Assembly (NCBI GenBank): GCA_047615875.1
Contig: JBLHGU010000167.1
Coordinates: 1 to 10,861 of the forward strand
DNA: 10,861 bases
Reading direction: 5' to 3'
Source: JBLHGU01 sp047615875
GTDB taxonomy: Bacteria > Pseudomonadota > Gammaproteobacteria > Arenicellales > CAJQKF01
Of this stretch, positions 1 through 6,445 are shown in pieces. A program made the position numbers and the translations under genes. Numbering within the stretch: the stretch's first letter is position 1; every line of letters begins with the position of its first letter. The notes beneath the pieces are model-generated. The model saw only the letters and a program-made list of their open reading frames with translations. It searched no databases and was not told the origin of the DNA.

Positions 1-80
1 TTATTGCTGGCTACCTGATTACCGGGCTACCTAGCTTCCGTCCCCTTGGTAGAGCCGAGTGTAGGGTAAATATCGGGTGG

Positions 81-225
81 TCAATTGGACAGGAGTCCAA
101 TTGAACTTTCTCGCGCAGGACGCGCGTGAAAGCGACCCCCTATATTTTCCCGAAAGGAGGGAACCGCGAAGCGGCTCGGACTCAGGAGAAATGGTTTTGG
201 TTACTTTTCCCGAAAGAAAAGTAAC
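81..225. repeat. Composite cassette of consecutive hairpins, intergenic
   Basis: At least four stem-loops lie in about 145 bp. (1) 81-90 pairs perfectly with 95-104 around the loop AGGA. (2) 106-116 pairs with 122-132, with one mismatch, including CGCGC/GCGCG. (3) CCGC-GAA-GCGG lies at 164-174. (4) GTTACTTTTC (200-209) pairs perfectly with GAAAAGTAAC (216-225) around a 6-nt loop. The last element, with its preceding TTTTGG, resembles short dispersed intergenic repeats common in proteobacterial genomes; that likeness is from memory. An open frame crosses the cassette, but its sequence is just translated repeat and I do not call it a gene. The rest of 1-319 holds no gene I can support. Whether the cassette is mobile, or acts in RNA, cannot be seen from one copy. 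Confidence 0.6.
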
Positions 226-290
226 AACCACCCATCCAACGACATCTATAACAGCATTCGACGTAAAATAATTGATAAGAATATTATTGA

Positions 291-307
291 GATCGTGACG
301 CACGATC
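291..307. promoter_or_regulatory. 17-bp perfect palindrome before the acyl-CoA synthetase gene
   Basis: GATCGTG-ACG-CACGATC is a perfect inverted repeat with 7-bp arms and a 3-bp centre. It ends at the base before the ribosome binding site. It could be an operator for a dimeric repressor, or a hairpin in the mRNA leader that masks the ribosome binding site. No regulator gene lies beside it in the window, so the partner is unknown. Confidence 0.4.
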
Positions 308-315
308 AAAGGAGG
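308..315 (+). promoter_or_regulatory. Strong Shine-Dalgarno site, AAAGGAGG
   Basis: This near-complete match to the anti-Shine-Dalgarno sequence stands 4 nt before the ATG at 320 and fixes that start. The spacer is short, and the site touches the palindrome at 291-307, so folding of that palindrome could affect initiation. Confidence 0.75.
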
Positions 316-319
316 CATT

Positions 320-2179
320 ATGGTGAGTTGGTCTGAGAATCCATTAACGTCGTTGGCGGATATACAACGATTTGAACAAGAGATGCCGCTTCGGCAGCGT
401 TTGCCTGGTGACAGCATCTACGATGTTTTGGTCGAAGCGGCAAAAGCCCATGGAGATCGCACTGCACTCAGAATGCTAAAGACAGGGGCTGAGGACGAGT
501 CTGCTCGTTGCGTCAGTTTTGTTCAGTTGCTGGGTTTAGTGCGTCAAGCTGCTAATTTATTTTCTAGTCTGGGCGGTGCTCGGCCCGGCGTTGCCTACAT
601 GCTGCCAACTCTGGTGGAAACACACGCCGTTCTGTGGGGCGCAGAGACTGCCGGCTATGCGGTACCTATCAATTTTCTGCTCCAGCCAGATCATATCCAG
701 GGTCTTTTAGAAGCATCGGGAGCAACGGTGCTTGTCACATTGGGCCCGCATCCCCAGCTTGATATCTGGGAGAAATCCCTGGAATTGAAACGTCAGATTC
801 CGAACCTGATTTTAGTACGAGTAGCGCCACCGGGGAGTGAGCCCGTGGATGGGGTTATCGACTTTTTCGATGCCCTTGCCAATCAGCCGAATGATCATTT
901 GGTGTTTGATCAATACGGACGAGGCGATGACGTGGCTGCCTATTTTCATACCGGCGGTACGACAGGTGTGCCAAAGTTGGCTGCTCACACCCATAACGGC
1001 CAACTTGCTGCGGCCTTCGGCTGTGCCGCCCTGATGAACCTCAAGTCCGACGATGTTCTAACGGGCACGCTACCCATGTTTCATGTCGCCGGCACTATCC
1101 TGATGGGTATAAGCACTTTTCTAGCGGGTGCAGAACTAGTGCTTATGTCGCCGGCGGGGTTGAGAAATCCTGCTATGGTGAGCCAATTTTGGCGCCTCTG
1201 CGAACGTTATAAAGTGACCATTCCGGCCGGCGTGCCGACGTCCATCGGTGCGGTCGCTGAGGCGCCTGTTGATGGCGCCGACTTAAGTTCGATCAGGTGT
1301 GGTTTGACCGGTGCGTCTTTGCTTCCGGTTGCTGTGCGTGAAAAGTTCGTCGCTATAATCGGCAAACCTCTGAACGAAATCTATGGCATGACTGAAGCTT
1401 CCGGGCTTATTGCCTGTAATCCCTTTGCGGGCGAAGAGGGCGTTGGTTCAGTTGGGTTCCGATTTCCATACACGCAGATTACAATCCGCCGTCCGGATAT
1501 GAATGGAGACCTCGGCGATATCTGCAATACGGATGAAGTTGGTGTACTTGTCGTCGAAGGGCCAACAGTTTCTCCTGGCTACCGTAATTCCGCTCAGAGC
1601 GCTGGAACATTTGTTAATGGTGGATTAGTAACTGGAGATCTTGCCTATGCGGATGCCCAAGGCAGAATCTATATAGCCGGCCGATCAAAGGATCTTATTA
1701 TCAGAAGCGGTCACAACATCGATCCCTTGATGATTGAGAATGCCATGCAAAACCACCCTGCAGTGGCGGTTGCCGCAGCGGTCGGTAGGCCTGATTCCTA
1801 CGCAGGTGAAATTCCGGTGTGTTACGTGCAACTGAAACCCGATACTACGGCCAGCGACGAAGAGCTTCGTACACACGCTGAAGCTACGATCGCGGAGCGC
1901 CCAGCCTGGCCCAAGTACATTCATGTTATCCCAGCCATACCGTTAACGGCGGTTGGGAAAGTATTCAAGCCGGCGTTACGTAAAGACGCCGTTGAGCGTT
2001 CCGTTGTAGCTGTATTGAGTGAGCAAAACCTGGACGGTGCCAAAGTGCTAGTTGAGGAAGGTGGTACCCGTGGCATGATCGTCAACGTTAAACTGGCACA
2101 TGGTGATGTTGACGACGCACAACAGCTGCAGGAAACACTCAATGGCTATCTGTTTAAAACGAAAATAACCCGCTCATGA
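320..2179 (+). CDS. AMP-dependent acyl-CoA synthetase
   Basis: This 619-residue protein belongs to the ANL superfamily (adenylate-forming acyl-CoA synthetases). Such enzymes activate a carboxylic acid with ATP to an acyl-adenylate and then transfer it to CoA. The core motifs are all visible: the phosphate-binding loop TGGTTGVPK (211-219), YGMTE (355-359), TGD (438-440), GRSKD (454-458), and the C-terminal GKVFK with the expected catalytic lysine at K547. Length and overall pattern fit a group of about 620-640 residues usually annotated only as AMP-binding acyl-CoA synthetase; it differs from classic FadD around the phosphate loop. The substrate cannot be read from the sequence; a medium or long fatty acid, or a hydrophobic aromatic acid, is plausible. 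There is no signal peptide. The ATG at 320 follows a very strong ribosome binding site. The gene stands alone, and a 14-bp hairpin follows its stop. Confidence 0.9.
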   Translation: MVSWSENPLTSLADIQRFEQEMPLRQRLPGDSIYDVLVEAAKAHGDRTALRMLKTGAEDESARCVSFVQLLGLVRQAANLFSSLGGARPGVAYMLPTLVETHAVLWGAETAGYAVPINFLLQPDHIQGLLEASGATVLVTLGPHPQLDIWEKSLELKRQIPNLILVRVAPPGSEPVDGVIDFFDALANQPNDHLVFDQYGRGDDVAAYFHTGGTTGVPKLAAHTHNGQLAAAFGCAALMNLKSDDVLTGTLPMFHVAGTILMGISTFLAGAELVLMSPAGLRNPAMVSQFWRLCERYKVTIPAGVPTSIGAVAEAPVDGADLSSIRCGLTGASLLPVAVREKFVAIIGKPLNEIYGMTEASGLIACNPFAGEEGVGSVGFRFPYTQITIRRPDMNGDLGDICNTDEVGVLVVEGPTVSPGYRNSAQSAGTFVNGGLVTGDLAYADAQGRIYIAGRSKDLIIRSGHNIDPLMIENAMQNHPAVAVAAAVGRPDSYAGEIPVCYVQLKPDTTASDEELRTHAEATIAERPAWPKYIHVIPAIPLTAVGKVFKPALRKDAVERSVVAVLSEQNLDGAKVLVEEGGTRGMIVNVKLAHGDVDDAQQLQETLNGYLFKTKITRS

Positions 2180-2217
2180 ATCGTTGGATTTCCAAGCGTC
2201 AGTGCCGGTCGTTTGTA

Positions 2218-2256
2218 TAGCCTGTGTTGCATAGCTAGGCTGTGCAACACAGGCTA
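2218..2256. repeat. 14-bp perfect stem-loop in the spacer before alaX
   Basis: TAGCCTGTGTTGCA (2218-2231) pairs perfectly with TGCAACACAGGCTA (2243-2256) around an 11-nt loop, starting 38 bp after the acyl-CoA synthetase stop. No T-tract follows it on either strand, so a standard intrinsic terminator is not supported. It may be a transcript-end stabilising hairpin or a dispersed intergenic palindrome. Confidence 0.6.
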
Positions 2257-2394
2257 CGACGAAAATCATGGCAGATTCATAAGGCAAGTTATACTAGTTG
2301 AATCATTCAATGTAGCCCGATCTGATTCGTGTGAGGTGTGATACCCTTGCTATTGATCGCAAGATCTACTATTAAGAATCGACTTGAGCAATAC

Positions 2395-2399
2395 GAGGA
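2395..2399 (+). promoter_or_regulatory. Ribosome binding site that decides the alaX start
   Basis: GAGGA lies 7 nt before the GTG at 2407. No comparable site precedes the upstream in-frame GTG at 2338, which supports the shorter protein. Confidence 0.55.
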
Positions 2400-2406
2400 A
2401 TTTTCC

Positions 2407-3123
2407 GTGTCGACTAAAGAATTATTTCGTGATGATGGCTATTTAAAAACCTGTTCCGCTACTGTAACTGCTACCAGTGAAGATGGTTTCTGTGTGGATC
2501 AGACAGTTTTCTATCCCTTAGGTGGTGGCCAGCCGGGTGATCAGGGCATTGCCAGATGTGCTGATGGTCGTGAAATTACTATATGCGACACCCGCAAGTC
2601 GGTTGAAGATAATGCTCACTATCACCTGGTTGAAGTAGATTGCAAATTACCCGAGCCGGGTGAGCAAATAACACTGGAAGTTAACTGGGTACGTCGCCAT
2701 CGTTTTATGAGAATGCATAGTTGTATGCATATGCTATGTGCGATAGTGCCTGCTGGTGTCACTGGTGGTTCTATATCAGAGGACCGCGCTCGACTGGATT
2801 TCGATATGCAGGAAACTTTGGATAAACAGCATTTAACCACGGAGTTAAATCGGCTTATTGAAGAAAATCATCCTATGAGTATGCGCTGGATTACGGATGA
2901 TGAGATGGATCAGCAACCGGACCTGGTTCGAACCATGTCGGTGCAGCCACCACGTTCTTCAGGTCGTGTGAGACTGGTGAACTTCGAGGGTATCGACCTG
3001 CAACCCTGTGGTGGTACCCATGTTGCATCCAGCGGTGAAATCGGTCGGGTGCGAGTTCAGAAAATCGAGAAAAAGGGTAAACATAACCGACGAGTCATAG
3101 TTGTATTTGACGATCAGGAATAA
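2407..3123 (+). CDS. alaX: Alanyl-tRNA editing protein AlaX
   Basis: AlaX proteins are free-standing relatives of the AlaRS editing domain; they hydrolyse Ser (or Gly) wrongly attached to tRNA-Ala in the cytoplasm. I chose GTG 2407 (238 residues) over the longer in-frame GTG at 2338. The extra 23 residues look unlike the family, GAGGA precedes 2407 at good spacing, and the protein then opens with the family-like S-T-K-E-L-F. Numbered from 2407, the GGGQ motif of the AlaRS second domain is at 39-42. The zinc ligands are the HxxxH pair H104/H108 and the CGGTH motif C201/H205. All four metal ligands are present and length is usual for the medium-size AlaX type with an N-terminal beta-barrel, so the enzyme should be active. 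The gene is convergent with the SPFH gene, with only 13 bp between the two stops and no terminator visible there. Confidence 0.9.
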   Translation: MSTKELFRDDGYLKTCSATVTATSEDGFCVDQTVFYPLGGGQPGDQGIARCADGREITICDTRKSVEDNAHYHLVEVDCKLPEPGEQITLEVNWVRRHRFMRMHSCMHMLCAIVPAGVTGGSISEDRARLDFDMQETLDKQHLTTELNRLIEENHPMSMRWITDDEMDQQPDLVRTMSVQPPRSSGRVRLVNFEGIDLQPCGGTHVASSGEIGRVRVQKIEKKGKHNRRVIVVFDDQE

Positions 3124-3136
3124 TCGACTATCAACC

Positions 3137-4090
3137 TTAGTCTTCGTCTTGGGGCGTATCAAACAGCGACAGAAATTCCGGTACTGTGCCGGCTTTCTGC
3201 CACTCTTTGAGACCTGGATACCAGATAAATGTTTCTGGTAGTACAATACCGTCATCGATGGCATGTATAAACCCATCGTGGGTGAATGGTCCAGTTTGTT
3301 GTCGACCGACCGCGATATAAAAAGTAGGGTCCCCTTGATCTTCACTCGGGGTTTTATCTGACTCGGTCCGTTCCTTGAAATCGATTAGTTCAAAAGAAAA
3401 ATCTTTAGCCGGAGTTTCTGGTATAGCCAATGCGTCAACGGTGTGCTCTTTCTGAATCAGTTCAAAATGACTGAAGCGTAGCTTGTCTAATAATAGACCC
3501 GCTTCAGCCAGGCTGTCAGAAAAGTGAGCAGCCAGTAGGTCTGCAATCTGACGAGGCAGTAGCATAATCCTTTCAATATGAGATGAATTGCTAGTTACAA
3601 ACGGAATTAAAGTTTGCATCAGATGTTGCAGAACTATTTCACGAATAAAAACTGTGGGATCTTGAACAGAATGCTCGGATTGCAAACTTGTTAGCTTGCC
3701 GATATCAGAAATATTTACGTCAATCGCGGCTTTTACTTTGAATTCCGGGCAATCCGATTCGGCATCGGCCGTGACTTGATGTTGATACTCGAATTTTTTT
3801 ATTTGAACTGGCCCAGTACCGACAAAATAAACATCTGCAGGCAACTCGCCTTCATTAGTTGGAAATTCACTTTCGGCAAGATTGTGAAGCCCTGATGAAA
3901 ATTCAACCAGTCCAGTATTAGTCCGAACAAAGGCTTTCTGTCGCTCTGGCACTGTTAGAAATATATCAGACGCATCCGGGTTTTTGATTTTACTCAGGCC
4001 AAAGCTGCTCGATCCCTCCAGAGGAGACTCTATAAAGTCCGCTGTTGGAAAAATATGATCAACTATTTTTATAAGGAATTTCAATTTCAA
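3137..4090 (-). CDS. SPFH-domain protein with C-terminal GYF_2 domain
   Basis: This 317-residue protein has two recognisable parts. Residues about 40-212 resemble the SPFH (band 7-like) domain of the bacterial 'virion core protein' type, including a membrane-proximal beta-rich start (IFLTVPERQKAFV) and the ADVYFV segment. Residues about 256-311 form a GYF_2 (DUF4339) domain: FYIAVGRQQTGPF at its start, then the W-Y-P-G-x-x-x-W core and a VPEF ending. A charged linker (about 215-254) joins them. SPFH proteins of this kind usually act as scaffolds at membranes; GYF_2 is thought to be a peptide-binding module. No transmembrane helix is evident beyond a weakly hydrophobic N-terminus. The only usable start in frame is TTG at 4090. 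It has no clear ribosome binding site and lies 7 bp after the upstream stop, which suggests translation coupled to the upstream gene. The specific role is unknown. Confidence 0.7.
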   Translation of the reverse strand: MKLKFLIKIVDHIFPTADFIESPLEGSSSFGLSKIKNPDASDIFLTVPERQKAFVRTNTGLVEFSSGLHNLAESEFPTNEGELPADVYFVGTGPVQIKKFEYQHQVTADAESDCPEFKVKAAIDVNISDIGKLTSLQSEHSVQDPTVFIREIVLQHLMQTLIPFVTSNSSHIERIMLLPRQIADLLAAHFSDSLAEAGLLLDKLRFSHFELIQKEHTVDALAIPETPAKDFSFELIDFKERTESDKTPSEDQGDPTFYIAVGRQQTGPFTHDGFIHAIDDGIVLPETFIWYPGLKEWQKAGTVPEFLSLFDTPQDED

Positions 4091-4097
4091 GTAAGAT

Positions 4098-4643
4098 TTA
4101 TTGTATTTGTAATTTTGCTAATTCACTTAGTACTGACTTTAGTAGACTGGCAGCTTTCATACCCATTTTCTCCGCTAGTTCCTCATGGTCTCTTTCGCCA
4201 TTTACCAATCGTCGTATAACCGATGCCACTTGAGCCATGTCGCCACCCGACGCAGACATTTGCTCTGCCATTCCTGAAAGAGCCTGTAGCGCCTGAACAT
4301 CACCGTTTGCAGCAGAAGAGATCATCATGGCTAATCCTGGTGCCGCATGTGAACCATCGGTCTGCTGGCTGATTTCAGGCAAGGTAGACGGGTTCTGCAG
4401 TCCGTTTAGAATCGCTCCAATAATAGTAGCATCCTCTTCATCCATACCATTGAGTAAATTGTCCTGTCGATTGCCATTTAAAATATCTCGGGTTACCCGA
4501 ACCACATCTTCCCAGCCATTTTGCTGTGCAGCATTCAACACTGTGTTCAGATCAGTTATATCTCGCCTGCCATGGACTACATCGACAACGCCATGAATAA
4601 AGCCCGCGTGCATCATCAATATCTGTGATTTTTTCTCACTCAT
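4098..4643 (-). CDS. Unrecognised helical-repeat protein
   Basis: I do not recognise a family for this 181-residue protein. It is predicted to be almost all helix, lacks cysteine, has no signal peptide or membrane segment, and should be cytoplasmic. Four turns with the same look, (N/H)G plus a charged residue, recur at residues 24-25, 56-57, 113-114 and 148-149, each between helices. Two of the units align over about 39 residues with one gap (from W44 and from M136) and share V..V.R...NG.R, then L, M, A, L and L, roughly 11 identities. This implies internal duplication. The ATG overlaps the stop of the broken regulator by 4 bp (ATGA), and its stop is 7 bp before the SPFH start, so the two intact proteins are probably made together and may interact. 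A link to SPFH/GYF_2 function is inference from position only. Confidence 0.65.
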   Translation of the reverse strand: MSEKKSQILMMHAGFIHGVVDVVHGRRDITDLNTVLNAAQQNGWEDVVRVTRDILNGNRQDNLLNGMDEEDATIIGAILNGLQNPSTLPEISQQTDGSHAAPGLAMMISSAANGDVQALQALSGMAEQMSASGGDMAQVASVIRRLVNGERDHEELAEKMGMKAASLLKSVLSELAKLQIQ

Positions 4644-5108
4644 TCTTCCACATCTCTGAATTTATTTTCCGCAAGGCAGGTGGTCAGTTCATCTATCAGG
4701 GTATAAAGATGATGAAGTTTCTCCGCGCCAAATTTCTCAGCTAGTTGCTGATAGATTTGTTCCGACTCTGGACCCGCAACCGCAACCGATAGTAATTGAC
4801 GTCCCTCACTGCTGAGTGTCAATAGAATACTACGTTGGTCGTCGAGATGCGAAGAACGTATAACAAGATCACGCCGGGCTAATATTCGTATAATTCGTGA
4901 AAGGCTTGGCATGCTAATTAGTGTGCGTTCGGATAACTCACTGGCATTCAAGCAAGAATGGTCGTGTAATGCTCGCAGCACCCTTATAGCGCCTCAACAT
5001 GGGGCGAAAAGAATCCATGACAGTTTCCCGTCCTCGTAGCAGGACCATGGGCAGTGAGCGCGAAAAAGCTCGAATTTCTGCAATATTCTTCTGTAGTTTT
5101 CTGGGCAC
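4640..5108 (-). pseudogene. hpaR: MarR-family (HpaR-like) regulator, frameshifted
   Basis: HpaR is the MarR-type repressor of homoprotocatechuate catabolism. The N-terminal part is in one frame, from GTG 5108 to about 4989, and includes SLPMVLLRGRETVMDSFRPM, typical of the first helices. The rest, from about 4984, is in another frame and includes the winged-helix segment, with SMPSLSRI and DDQRS, and a C-terminal dimer helix. Against E. coli HpaR from memory, the TEQQW block between 'FRP..KR' and 'R.VRIL' is absent: 4 nt stand where about 24 are expected. A 20-nt deletion explains both the gap and the frameshift. A TGA (4996-4994) blocks the second frame upstream. A 113-residue product could start at GTG 4981, but it would lack the N-terminal dimerisation helix. 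Its TGA overlaps the next gene's ATG, so it may still matter for coupled translation. A sequencing error would change the reading but hardly explains 20 missing bases. Confidence 0.7.
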
Positions 5109-5202
5109 GATGAGCTAAATAGTTTTGCGGTCGAGAGAATAATTAAACATATTAGGTATTGTAGCCAATTATTTGACCGGGTCGCTAAGAGGAATTTATC
5201 AC

Positions 5203-5250
5203 ATGGCCCACTTGTATAAGCCAGGTTTTGAAACTATTCAAAGCAAATAG
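5203..5250 (+). other. Possible 15-residue open frame or gene remnant before hpaF
   Basis: A short frame, ATG 5203 to TAG 5248-5250, encodes MAHLYKPGFETIQSK. It has a good ribosome binding site, AAGAGGA at 5187-5193, 9 nt before the ATG. It lies where the first gene of an hpa operon would be expected, divergent from hpaR. It may be the start of a deleted pathway gene, a leader peptide, or chance; I could not match it to a known protein. Confidence 0.25.
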
Positions 5251-5302
5251 CGGCTGTGCAGTAGTAGAATCGACTTTTCGTTTTCTTTGGAGCCAATAAA
5301 CC

Positions 5303-5698
5303 ATGCCCCACATAATTATTGAATATTCTGCCAATTTGGAATCCAACCTGGATATGCAAGAGATCATCGACGGATTGCATCAAACTGCCCTTGAAACCGG
5401 TGTATTTCCGCTAGGCGGCTTACGTACTCGGGCCGCCAGACGGGAACAGTTTCGTATAGCAGATGGTCATCGGGATAATACATTTATTCATGTGATTTTA
5501 AAGATCGGAAGTGGGCGTGACTACGAGACAAAGAAGCGGGCGTTCGATCAAATGTCTGGTTCTTTGAGCGATTTGCTAAAAGCAACGTTTGCCTCCACGC
5601 CAATTGGAATATCGATAGAGTTAGTTGAGATCGACCCTAAATTTACCTACAAGCTCAATAACTTGCATGAGTACGTGAAGGATCGTACATCCGACTGA
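5303..5698 (+). CDS. hpaF: 5-carboxymethyl-2-hydroxymuconate delta-isomerase
   Basis: HpaF (CHMI) catalyses the isomerisation of 5-carboxymethyl-2-hydroxymuconate in the homoprotocatechuate meta-cleavage pathway, in the cytoplasm. The 131-residue protein matches E. coli HpaF in pattern: it opens MPHIIIEYS, so removal of Met exposes the catalytic N-terminal proline. It then has TGVFPLGGLRTR, giving R40 and R42 in mature numbering, of which R40 is the conserved active-site arginine. ADGHRDNTFIHV and LKIGSGR follow, as in the family, and it ends with the usual NNLHEYVK. Length is near the usual 126. GGAG at 5289-5292 stands 10 nt before ATG 5303. It lies divergent from the broken hpaR, but no hpaG, hpaE, hpaD, hpaH or hpaI is in the window. 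Either the rest is elsewhere or this is an orphan; a tautomerase role on another substrate is possible. Confidence 0.88.
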   Translation: MPHIIIEYSANLESNLDMQEIIDGLHQTALETGVFPLGGLRTRAARREQFRIADGHRDNTFIHVILKIGSGRDYETKKRAFDQMSGSLSDLLKATFASTPIGISIELVEIDPKFTYKLNNLHEYVKDRTSD

Positions 5699-5723
5699 AA
5701 CAGATTGTTTTAGAGGATATAAT
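5695..5723 (+). promoter_or_regulatory. Candidate sigma-70 promoter for the cobalamin adenosyltransferase
   Basis: CTGAAA (5695-5700) is followed after exactly 17 bp by a perfect TATAAT (5718-5723). The -35 box matches four of six consensus bases and overlaps the hpaF stop. Transcription would start about 70 bp before the ATG at 5801. It would let the downstream genes be expressed apart from hpaF. Confidence 0.45.
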
Positions 5724-5800
5724 TCGCCACGCTTTTTATTGTCCGGATTCGCCTGTCGCGCATCTACATGCTAACCCTTCATAGAAATTGAACAAATAAC

Positions 5801-6412
5801 ATGGTTAAAATTACCAAGGTTTATACACGCACAGGTGACAAAGGCGAGACTGGTCTGGTGGGTGGAAGGCGATTGCCAAAAACTCATCCACGCATTGAGT
5901 CATACGGTACTGTTGATGAGTTGAATAGCTTAATAGGCATCGTTCTCAGCTGGAACTCTCAAAAGGAAGCATCGGTTCGCCGCGACAAGTTCGAGCTGAT
6001 TCTCGAGGCGGTCCAACAAAAGTTATTTGATCTCGGTGCGCAATTGGCTACAGCACCGGGGGATGAATATGAGGGACAGGTATTAATGCAGTGGGTCGAC
6101 GTGGAATGGCTTGAGAATGTAATAGATGCGATGAATGAGGACCTGCCGAAACTATTCAGTTTCATTCTTCCCGGCGGCAGCCCAATGAATGCTTTTTTGC
6201 ACCAGGCCCGCACTGTTTGTCGCCGTGCCGAACGTGAAACACTGAGATTAGCTGAAGAAGAAAGCGTAGCCGAAGAGGCCATTGCCTATCTGAATCGATT
6301 GTCTGATGCATTATTTGTTTTTGGACGCTGGGTGAGTGCAACCATGGGGGAAACGGAAACTCTTTGGGAGCCAGGTAAGTCCTATCCTGACTGGCAGTGG
6401 ACTGATAACTAA
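5801..6412 (+). CDS. Cob(I)alamin adenosyltransferase, PduO type
   Basis: The enzyme transfers the adenosyl group of ATP to cob(I)alamin (or cob(I)yrinic acid a,c-diamide) to make adenosylcobalamin, the cofactor of enzymes such as methylmalonyl-CoA mutase. The 203-residue protein carries the full PduO/MMAB signature: TRTGDKGETGL with the N-terminal ATP loop (9-19), SYGTVDELNS (34-43), ILPGG (122-126), the arginine-rich RTVCRRAERE (137-146), and YLNRLSDALFV (163-173). Length is usual, it should be a cytoplasmic trimer of helical bundles, and no key residue is missing. No strong ribosome binding site precedes ATG 5801. There are no other cobalamin genes nearby, which fits use of salvaged B12. 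The channel gene follows after 33 bp and is probably in the same transcript. I leave the symbol blank because no pdu or cob operon is present. Confidence 0.92.
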   Translation: MVKITKVYTRTGDKGETGLVGGRRLPKTHPRIESYGTVDELNSLIGIVLSWNSQKEASVRRDKFELILEAVQQKLFDLGAQLATAPGDEYEGQVLMQWVDVEWLENVIDAMNEDLPKLFSFILPGGSPMNAFLHQARTVCRRAERETLRLAEEESVAEEAIAYLNRLSDALFVFGRWVSATMGETETLWEPGKSYPDWQWTDN

Positions 6413-6445
6413 TAACTGACCCAACTTCTAAAGCGTTACTAATTT

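Noticed and set aside
1..32. Direct repeat GGCTACCT at 9-16 and 25-32
   Set aside because: Only two copies of 8 bp with a diverged remainder; not enough to call a repeat array or a CRISPR.
77..271. Small open frame across the hairpin cassette
   Set aside because: Its translation is that of the hairpin repeats, it has no ribosome binding site, and no fold is evident.
2218..2256. Intrinsic terminator of the acyl-CoA synthetase gene
   Set aside because: The stem is strong, but no run of Ts follows on either strand, so I list it only as a stem-loop.
2338..2406. Longer alaX start at GTG 2338
   Set aside because: The extra 23 residues do not resemble AlaX, and the ribosome binding site is in front of 2407.
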